Positions 58,809 to 64,000 of a DNA stretch of 64,000 nt are shown in pieces. Every line of letters starts with the position of its first letter. The stretch's first letter is position 1. The position numbers and the translations under genes are program-made. Source of the stretch: Acidobacteriota bacterium (GTDB lineage Bacteria; Acidobacteriota; Vicinamibacteria; Vicinamibacterales; JAFNAJ01); NCBI GenBank assembly GCA_023384575.1, contig JAHDVP010000012.1, positions 1-64,000 on the forward strand, written 5' to 3'. The notes under the pieces were generated by a model that was not told the DNA's origin, did not search any database, and saw only the letters and a list, made by a program, of their open reading frames with translations.

Positions 58809-58812
58809 TATG
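58807..58812 (+). promoter_or_regulatory. -10 box in front of lpxB
   Basis: TATGCT ends 11 nt before the lpxB ATG. Confidence 0.35.
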
Positions 58813-58823
58813 CTCTCCGGGCC

Positions 58824-60008
58824 ATGGCGCGCGTGATGATCTCCTGCGGGGAGGCGTCGGGCGATCTCTACGCCGCGGCGCTGTCGAGGGAGCTCACCGC
58901 GAGCGCGCCGGGCGCCGAGGTGTTCGGGTTCGGCGGCCCCCGCCTGGCCGCCGCCGGGGCCGACCTCGTCGGCGACTATCGGGGCATCTCGGTGACCGGC
59001 CTCGTCGAGGTCGTGAAGCTCCTGCCGAAGACCTACGCGATGTACCGGCGCCTGATCGAGGCGGCCCGGGCACGCCGGCCCGACGTCTTCGTGGCGATCG
59101 ATTTTCCCGACTTCAACTTCCGCCTCGCGCGCGCGATGGGGGCGCTCGGCGTTCCCGTCGTCTACTACATCGGCCCCCAGCTCTGGGCGTGGCGGCCTGG
59201 GCGGCTGCGGACGCTGGAGCGGCTGGTCGACCGGGTGCTCGTCATCTTTCCGTTCGAGCGTGAGATTTACGAGCGGGCCGGCGTTCCCGTGGAGTTCGTG
59301 GGCCATCCGCTCGTCGACCTCGTCTCCGACGTCGTGCCCCGCGACCGCTTTCTGGCTTCCGTGGGGCTCGACCCCGCCGCGCCGGTCGTCGCCCTGCTCC
59401 CCGGCAGCCGGCCGAACGAACTGCGACAGATCCTGCCGGTGCTCGTCGAAGGCGCCGCCCTCGTCGCCGCGACGCGCCCGGCCACGCAGTTCGTGGTGGC
59501 CCGCGCGCCGAACCTCGACGCGGCCCTCTTCGCGCCGATCGAGGCGGCGCGCCCGCGCCATGGCCTGCGGGTCGTCACGGTCGACGGGCAGACCGACTCG
59601 GTGCTCGCCGCGGCCGACGCCGTCGTCACCGCTTCGGGGACGGCGACGATCCAGACCGCGCTGCACGAGCGTCCCATGGTCATCGTGTACCGGCTGTCGC
59701 CGCTGACGTATCGCCTCGGCATCCGGTTCGTCCGCGTCGACACCTACGGGATGGTGAACCTCGTCGCGGGGCGCCGGGTGGTTCCCGAGCTGATTCAGCA
59801 CGGCTTCACGCCCGGCGCGATGGCGGCCGAGGTCGGGCGCTATCTCGACGATCCCGGGCATGCGGAGGCCACGAGGGCGGCGCTGCGCGCCGTGAAGACC
59901 CAGCTCGGAGGGAGCGGCGCGAGCCGTCGCGCGGCCGACGCGGTGCTGCGCGTGGCCCGGGGAGCCCCGTCGGCCGAACCGGCCACCGGAGTCCGGCGCG
60001 ACCCGTGA
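58824..60008 (+). CDS. lpxB: Lipid-A-disaccharide synthase
   Basis: 394 residues. ARVMISCGEASGDLYAAALS at the N-terminus, GFGGPRLAAAGADLV, FVAIDFPDFNFRLARAMGAL, YYIGPQLWAWRPGRL, FPFEREIYERAGVPVEFVGH and LLPGSRPNELRQILPVLVEG are all LpxB landmarks. It joins lipid X and UDP-diacylglucosamine into the lipid A disaccharide at the inner membrane (GT-B fold, family GT19). With lpxD this confirms an LPS-making Gram-negative cell. Confidence 0.95.
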   Translation: MARVMISCGEASGDLYAAALSRELTASAPGAEVFGFGGPRLAAAGADLVGDYRGISVTGLVEVVKLLPKTYAMYRRLIEAARARRPDVFVAIDFPDFNFRLARAMGALGVPVVYYIGPQLWAWRPGRLRTLERLVDRVLVIFPFEREIYERAGVPVEFVGHPLVDLVSDVVPRDRFLASVGLDPAAPVVALLPGSRPNELRQILPVLVEGAALVAATRPATQFVVARAPNLDAALFAPIEAARPRHGLRVVTVDGQTDSVLAAADAVVTASGTATIQTALHERPMVIVYRLSPLTYRLGIRFVRVDTYGMVNLVAGRRVVPELIQHGFTPGAMAAEVGRYLDDPGHAEATRAALRAVKTQLGGSGASRRAADAVLRVARGAPSAEPATGVRRDP

Positions 60009-60036
60009 CGCGGTCGCGCGTGCAGGCAGGTCATCC

Positions 60037-61119
60037 ATGCGTTGGTCCTGGCGAATCGCCACCGTCTCGGGCATCCCGGTCTACGTGCACGGCACGTTCC
60101 TGGCGCTCATCGCGTTCTTCCTGGTGAGCGATCTCACCTCGGGACGGACGCTCTGGGCGGCGCTCGGCACCGTGGTCTTCATCCTCGCGGTGTTCGGTGC
60201 GGTGGTGCTGCACGAGTTCGGCCACGCGTTCGCGGCGCGGCACTACGGGATCCGGACTCGCGACATCACGCTCCTGCCCATCGGCGGCCTGGCCCGGCTC
60301 GAGCGCATTCCCGAGATTCCCCGCCAGGAGCTCTGGGTGGCTCTCGCCGGACCGGCGGTCAACGTCGTGATCGTCGTGGTCGGCGTCCTCGCGCTCGTGG
60401 TGCTCGGCCTCGGCGTACCGGCCCTGTCGGTGGAGGCGCTTGCGGGCAGCGCCGTGGGGCGCTTTCTCGCCGTCAACCTGTTCCTCGCCCTGTTCAATCT
60501 GATTCCCGCCTTCCCGATGGACGGAGGCCGGGCGCTGCGCGCGGTGCTCGCCGAACGCATGGACTACCTGCGGGCCACCGAGATCGCCGCCTCGCTCGGC
60601 CAGGGCCTCGCGCTGCTGTTCGGCTTCCTCGGCCTCTTCACCAACCCCTTCCTGCTGTTCATCGCGCTGTTCGTGTGGATGGGGGCGTCGGCCGAGACAT
60701 CGGTGGTGTCGGTGCGCCTCGCGGTGGCCGGCCTGCCCGTGGCCCGGGCGATGATCACCGACTTCCGCGTGGTCGACGCCGGCGACCCGCTTCGCCACGC
60801 CGCCGACCTCGTCGTCGCGGGCACGCAGCAGGACTTCCCGGTGGTCGAGCACGGGCGGCTCGTCGGCGTGTTGACGCGCGACGCGCTCGTCCGCGCGATC
60901 AGGGATCGCGGGCTCGACGCGCCGGTCGGCGAGGTGATGGTGCGGGAGTTCGAGACGGTCGACGTGCGCGACCTGCTCGAGCAGGCGTTGACTCGGTTGA
61001 ACGCGTCGGCCTGCCCCGTGCTGCCGGTGCTCGACGCCGGGCGAGTGGTCGGCCTGCTGACCTCGGACAACGTCGGCGAGTTCGTGATGATCCGCGGCGC
61101 CATCACGTCGCGCCGGTAA
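60037..61119 (+). CDS. Site-2 protease (M50) with two CBS domains
   Basis: 360 residues with six membrane helices. The zinc motif is HEFGH in VVLHEFGHAFAARHYGIRTR, and the second metal motif is FPMDGGRALRAVLAERMDY (Asp of MDGGR). A C-terminal cytoplasmic pair of CBS domains (about 240-355: AMITDFRVVDAGDPLRHAAD and VMVREFETVDVRDLLEQALT) may bind adenine nucleotides and tune activity, as in SpoIVFB/Rip relatives. It is an intramembrane protease for regulatory or lipoprotein remnants; the substrate is unknown. It is convergent with the DUF4405 gene, 19 bp apart. Confidence 0.9.
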   Translation: MRWSWRIATVSGIPVYVHGTFLALIAFFLVSDLTSGRTLWAALGTVVFILAVFGAVVLHEFGHAFAARHYGIRTRDITLLPIGGLARLERIPEIPRQELWVALAGPAVNVVIVVVGVLALVVLGLGVPALSVEALAGSAVGRFLAVNLFLALFNLIPAFPMDGGRALRAVLAERMDYLRATEIAASLGQGLALLFGFLGLFTNPFLLFIALFVWMGASAETSVVSVRLAVAGLPVARAMITDFRVVDAGDPLRHAADLVVAGTQQDFPVVEHGRLVGVLTRDALVRAIRDRGLDAPVGEVMVREFETVDVRDLLEQALTRLNASACPVLPVLDAGRVVGLLTSDNVGEFVMIRGAITSRR

Positions 61120-61138
61120 ACGGACGCGTGGCCGCCCG

Positions 61139-61972
61139 TCAGCGCCCCGTGATGAGCTGCACGAGTTCGACGGGCGTCCGCGGCTGCTGCTGCGCGAGGG
61201 CCCGCAGCGTGGCATCGGCCTTCGCGTCGTACCCCGCGGCATCGAGGCGGCTCAGCGCGTCGCCCAGGGGCACCTCATACTGCGCGGCGATCTCGGCCAC
61301 CGTCTTTCGGCCATGCCCTCCGCCCTCGACGATCGGACCGCCGCCGGAGTTGGAGAAACCCGCCTGGGCCACGAGCGCGAACAGCTCCCGTGGCGTTCTG
61401 TGCTCGCGTGCCGCGAGGTCGGCCATCGTCGTCTGTGGCGTCACGTCGCGCAAACCGGCGGCCGTCAGCCGTCCCACGATGTCGTCGAGCGGCTGACGGG
61501 TGACGTCGGCGAGGCCCCGCAGGCTGAGCAGCTCGGCGTGTGGCACCGGGGGCTCGTTCCGGCTCTCGGCCCAGCTGTTCTTCGCCGACTCGCCGAGCGC
61601 GACGATGGTGCTGAATGGCGGCCAGCCCGCCAGGGTGAAGACCAGCGCGAGCATCGTCACGACACCGGCGGCCACGACCTCTGCGCGGCGATGCAGCCCC
61701 GCCTTCGCTTTCGACCACAGGTGCGCGAGCAGCACGCGCCAGTTGAAGATCAGGTGGAGGATGCCAAACCCCACGAACAGCCAAGCGAAGATCGTGTGGA
61801 CCGCCTGCCATTGCGCCTTGTCGAGCGCGCTGAGTCGCCAGCCGGACCAGTTCGCGACCCGCCCGGCCGGCGCCACGTAGAGCACGAGGCCCGAGACCGT
61901 GATGACGACGAAGGCGAGCGTGATGATGAAGCTGGTGAAGGATCGCCAGTGGAACGCGCCTGGCCGTGACAT
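61139..61972 (-). CDS. DUF4405 b-type cytochrome-like membrane protein with C-terminal helical repeats
   Basis: 277 residues from ATG 61972 (SD GGGAGG). Three to four membrane helices (FIITLAFVVITVSGLVLYVA; AVHTIFAWLFVGFGILHLIF, with His residues suited to heme b; AEVVAAGVVTMLALVFTLAG) match DUF4405. The soluble C-terminus (about 145-277) is an A-B-A-B set of repeats: LADVTRQPLDDIVGRLTAAG, MADLAAREHRTPRELFALV, VAEIAAQYEVPLGDALSRLD and LRALAQQQPRTPVELVQLI. An electron-transfer role with the adjacent barrel protein is inferred. It is the last gene of a sigma-54-type unit. Confidence 0.7.
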   Translation of the reverse strand: MSRPGAFHWRSFTSFIITLAFVVITVSGLVLYVAPAGRVANWSGWRLSALDKAQWQAVHTIFAWLFVGFGILHLIFNWRVLLAHLWSKAKAGLHRRAEVVAAGVVTMLALVFTLAGWPPFSTIVALGESAKNSWAESRNEPPVPHAELLSLRGLADVTRQPLDDIVGRLTAAGLRDVTPQTTMADLAAREHRTPRELFALVAQAGFSNSGGGPIVEGGGHGRKTVAEIAAQYEVPLGDALSRLDAAGYDAKADATLRALAQQQPRTPVELVQLITGR

Positions 61973-61989
61973 CGCAAGTCCTCCCGTCG

Positions 61990-63228
61990 TCAGTACCGCA
62001 GCGTCAGTCCCGTGCCGACGCGGTGCGACGTGTAGGTGTAGAACGCGTCGTTCGACCTGCTGTTGGTCAAGCGGTACCCCGTCCACCAGTTGAGGGATAC
62101 CGGTCCCAGTCGTTGGCTCGCGATCGGCAGCGACAGGTCGATCGACCCCCTCCAGGCGCGGTCGCTGCGCAGCGCGAGGTCGGCTCCCGGGAGCCCGTCG
62201 GCATCGAGCGCGAGAGCGGCCGTGTAGTCCTTGGCGACGCGCCACACGCCGCCCTCGACCGTCGCGCCGCTGGCGAACACGCGCTTCAAGCCGGCGCGCA
62301 GGCTCCAGCCGTCGCTGGCGTACGGATCGTCGTACACCGGGTCGTCGAACAGAACCTCGGGAGTCGAGACGAGCGTGGGCGGGGCGCCGTCGAACGCCCA
62401 TCGCACCGTGGCCTCGCCCGAGAGGGAGAGCCGGTCGGCCAGCGACTGCGCGACACGTCCGAAGACCTGCACGAGCTTCGCCTGATCGCCGCGCACCGAC
62501 GTCAGCACGTGCGTCGGCGCCGGGCTGAACCGGGCGGTGCCGGTGTTCTGTCCGACCCCTGGTCCCCGTCCGACCTGCGTGCCCGTCATGGTCTGCGTGG
62601 GGCTGCCGCCTACGACAACGGTCTCGTCAACGCTGTCGTACGACTTCACGCCCGTCGTGACCTCGCCGATGAGCGTCGTCCGGCTCTGCAGGTTCACGAG
62701 GGCGCTGCCGAAGATGGCGTGCTCCTGCTGGTCGAGCGTGCCGAGGTCGGGAAAGGTGCGTCCGGTGAAACGGTAGCCAGCACGCAGCGCCGACGTCGGC
62801 GCCGGTCGGATCTCGAGGTTCGCAAACGCCGAAATCCCACGGTAGTTGGCGTCGGTCCAGGCGTCACCGTTCACGCGGAAGTCTGCCTGACCCCCGATGA
62901 AGAGGCGGCGGTGGCTGGCACCCAGATCGAAACGCTGGCTGCCGCCGGCCGCGAACGCGAAGTACCGCCAGTCCCCCTCGGTGACGTAGGTACCAACGTC
63001 GACGTCGGAGAACACCCGGAGGCGCTGGTCGAACGCGAGGTGTTCGATGGTCGCCGTGACGGCGGGCGCGTGCTTCGGGTCCGGGGTTGGACCGTCGTGG
63101 TCGACGCGTTCGAGTGACTCCGTGACGGTGAGCCTGAGGCTGGTCTGTGCACGGGTCGCGTCGGGCCACAGCCACGTCGCGCCCAGCAGCGCCAGCCACC
63201 ACACGAGGCGACATGATGTCGGGTGCAT
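61990..63228 (-). CDS. Outer-membrane beta-barrel protein
   Basis: 412 residues. Signal peptide (LVWWLALLGATWLWPDATRA), then strand-rich sequence with many aromatic girdle residues and tight turns (DVDVGTYVTEGDWRYFAFAA, LRAGYRFTGRTFPDLGTLDQ, SLNWWTGYRLTNSRSNDAFY), ending in an aromatic residue (GTGLTLRY). About 16-20 strands could form. Barrels of this type next to membrane cytochromes recall outer-membrane electron conduits (MtrB/PioB), but no CxxCH heme protein is visible here. It lies between the EF-hand gene and the DUF4405 gene. Confidence 0.6.
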   Translation of the reverse strand: MHPTSCRLVWWLALLGATWLWPDATRAQTSLRLTVTESLERVDHDGPTPDPKHAPAVTATIEHLAFDQRLRVFSDVDVGTYVTEGDWRYFAFAAGGSQRFDLGASHRRLFIGGQADFRVNGDAWTDANYRGISAFANLEIRPAPTSALRAGYRFTGRTFPDLGTLDQQEHAIFGSALVNLQSRTTLIGEVTTGVKSYDSVDETVVVGGSPTQTMTGTQVGRGPGVGQNTGTARFSPAPTHVLTSVRGDQAKLVQVFGRVAQSLADRLSLSGEATVRWAFDGAPPTLVSTPEVLFDDPVYDDPYASDGWSLRAGLKRVFASGATVEGGVWRVAKDYTAALALDADGLPGADLALRSDRAWRGSIDLSLPIASQRLGPVSLNWWTGYRLTNSRSNDAFYTYTSHRVGTGLTLRY

Positions 63229-63290
63229 CGGGGTGTCCTTTGGTGCCGAGGAAGGGGACCGCCCGGTGGCGGTCCCCTCGCCGAGCGATG

Positions 63291-63647
63291 CTATCGACGC
63301 GGCCCACCGCGCTTGGCGGCCTGCCCCTTGGGACCCGTGCCGTCGCAGGTGCCGTTGCCCGCGCCGCTGCCAGGGCCGAAGCCCGTGCCGTCTCTCGGCC
63401 CGACGCCCTGGTGACCCGTGCCGTCACCCGGGCCGTAGCCGCCGCGCTTGCCGCGGCCCTGCCCCTGACCCTGGCCAGCACGCGACTGGAACAGGTCGCA
63501 GATCCCGTCACCGTCGGCGTCGACGAAGTTCGGGCTCGAGACGTTCTTGCCGGGTCCGGGCCCCGCGGCCGGTCCGGCTTGCTGGGCCGAGGCCGTGAGC
63601 ACGCTCACGAACAGCAACCCGACGGCGAGAACCAGAATGCGCTGCAT
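63291..63647 (-). CDS. Secreted Gly-rich protein with one EF-hand-like calcium loop
   Basis: 118 residues. Signal peptide (ILVLAVGLLFVSVLTASAQQ), one EF-hand/dockerin-like loop (FVDADGDGICDLFQ, with Asp at loop positions 1, 3, 5 and a later Asp), then a low-complexity Gly/Gln/Arg tail (GQGQGQGRGKRGGYGPG) with one more Cys. It is probably a periplasmic calcium-binding or structural protein. It has a very strong SD (AAGGAGG) and is the first gene after a sigma-54 promoter, so it is likely made in large amounts when induced. Confidence 0.6.
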   Translation of the reverse strand: MQRILVLAVGLLFVSVLTASAQQAGPAAGPGPGKNVSSPNFVDADGDGICDLFQSRAGQGQGQGRGKRGGYGPGDGTGHQGVGPRDGTGFGPGSGAGNGTCDGTGPKGQAAKRGGPRR

Positions 63648-63721
63648 GACGAACCTCCTTTTTGGCTTCCCGGAACCCCTCCGGTGAGGGGAGGCGCTGT
63701 CTGCGTCTCACCCAGAGCCAA

Positions 63722-63737
63722 CGCAAGGGCGATGCCG
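63722..63737 (-). promoter_or_regulatory. Sigma-54 (-24/-12) promoter
   Basis: On the minus strand CGGCATCGCCCTTGCG has GG and GC exactly 10 nt apart (GG at 63736-63735, GC at 63724-63723). It matches GGCA and TTGC of the consensus TGGCACG-N4-TTGCW. The start would be near 63711, about 64 nt before the EF-hand gene. Confidence 0.65.
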
Positions 63738-63833
63738 ACACGGCCTGCATCGGGACGAGGTCCGTAAGTGATTGAACACTCGCCGCTTGGTTGCCTTGGG
63801 TTGAGCGCACGGCCACCAGCGGCCGACTGACAA

Positions 63834-63849
63834 TCGACCACTTGGTCGA
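63834..63849. promoter_or_regulatory. Inverted repeat, candidate enhancer for the sigma-54 regulator
   Basis: TCGACCA-CT-TGGTCGA, two perfect 7-bp arms with a 2-bp spacer, about 100 bp upstream of the -24/-12 element and 51 bp from the end of the regulator gene: the usual place for an NtrC-type activator site. Confidence 0.5.
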
Positions 63850-63900
63850 AGCGTCACGACCGGATGGTCGAGCACGCCGGCTCTCCCCGTCCCGCGCCGA

Positions 63901-64000
63901 TCAGTGGCTGGAACCGGGGCCGGATCCGAGGTCGTACTTCTTCAGCTTGTAGCGCAGGTGCCGCTCGCTCATCCCCAACAGGCGCGCGGCCTGAGTCTGG
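63901..64000 (-). CDS. C-terminus of a sigma-54-dependent regulator (Fis-type HTH)
   Basis: Only the last 32 codons lie in the window, reading QTQAARLLGMSERHLRYKLK followed by KYDLGSGPGSSH and TGA (63901-63903). AARLLGxSERxLRYKLKKYxL is the Fis-type helix-turn-helix that ends NtrC-family enhancer-binding proteins. The gene runs toward the sigma-54 promoter of the downstream unit, which makes it the likely activator. Its receiver and AAA+ domains are outside the window. Confidence 0.85.
   Translation of the reverse strand, partial: QTQAARLLGMSERHLRYKLKKYDLGSGPGSSH

Noticed and set aside
63648-63900. A sigma-70 promoter in front of the EF-hand gene.
   Set aside because: No TTGACA/TATAAT pair with 16-18 nt spacing is present, whereas the -24/-12 element has exact spacing.
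1-64000. CRISPR arrays or intact insertion sequences.
   Set aside because: No regularly spaced direct repeats of CRISPR type and no transposase with flanking inverted repeats were found. The repeats present are short intergenic palindromes and low-complexity tracts.

Overview
This window is about 64 kb of very GC-rich DNA. It carries lipid A genes (lpxD, lpxB), several outer-membrane beta-barrel proteins, a Tricorn-type protease, a broken Ser/Thr-kinase-TPR gene, a heterodimeric ABC exporter and GatCA-type tRNA amidation. This combination points to a Gram-negative member of the Acidobacteriota, most likely class Vicinamibacteria. That placement is inferred from gene content and style only; no search was run.

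Layout. (1) 1-11.3 kb is an accessory, partly decayed zone. It holds the 3' end of imuB, a MntA-HepT toxin-antitoxin pair, a rearranged kinase pseudogene with a SnoaL-like gene inside it, a Tricorn protease, a DUF2809 membrane protein, an RCC1 remnant, a hipBA pair with three evenly spaced palindromic operators, fragments of an integrase and of another gene, and a GIY-YIG protein. All of this abuts the 3' end of tmRNA (ssrA), a classic island integration site. (2) 11.3-25.5 kb holds tmRNA, a coiled-coil/GAF protein, a lytic transglycosylase, two tandem paralogous polytopic membrane proteins, a beta-barrel protein, a two-gene ABC exporter and a methyltransferase. (3) 25.5-35.5 kb is a core minus-strand run in transcription order: HU, tRNA-Val, thrS, infC (rare ATC start), rpmI, rplT, pheS, pheT, a ZapB-like gene, zapA, a 6S RNA candidate, rny and thiL.

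(4) 35.6-45.5 kb holds a catalytically dead S41 protease homologue with an EnvC-like factor, ruvX-mltG, and a tightly overlapping operon hsp20-ymdB-xseA-xseB-ispA followed by tlyA-nadK. (5) 45.6-50.8 kb holds a second, divergent hsp20 whose leader can pair with its own Shine-Dalgarno sequence, rpoZ with two small membrane proteins, gatCA, and the AmmeMemoRadiSam B and A genes. (6) 50.8-61.1 kb is an envelope and lipid A segment: a PLC/P1-type zinc hydrolase, a Mit_KHE1-like protein, lpxD, an envelope protein, an active/inactive M16 peptidase pair, an RlmD-type methyltransferase, lpxB and an M50 protease with CBS domains. (7) 61.1-64 kb is a minus-strand unit (EF-hand protein, beta-barrel, DUF4405 b-type cytochrome-like protein). 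It is preceded by a well-formed sigma-54 promoter, an inverted repeat and the C-terminus of a Fis/NtrC-type regulator, so the unit is probably activated by that regulator.

Most core genes form compact operons joined by 4-nt start/stop overlaps. Strong TTGAC-N17-TATAAT-type promoters stand in front of the RNA genes, HU, the GAF gene and hsp20. Several other genes have a TANNNT box only 6-11 nt before the start codon, which suggests leaderless mRNAs.
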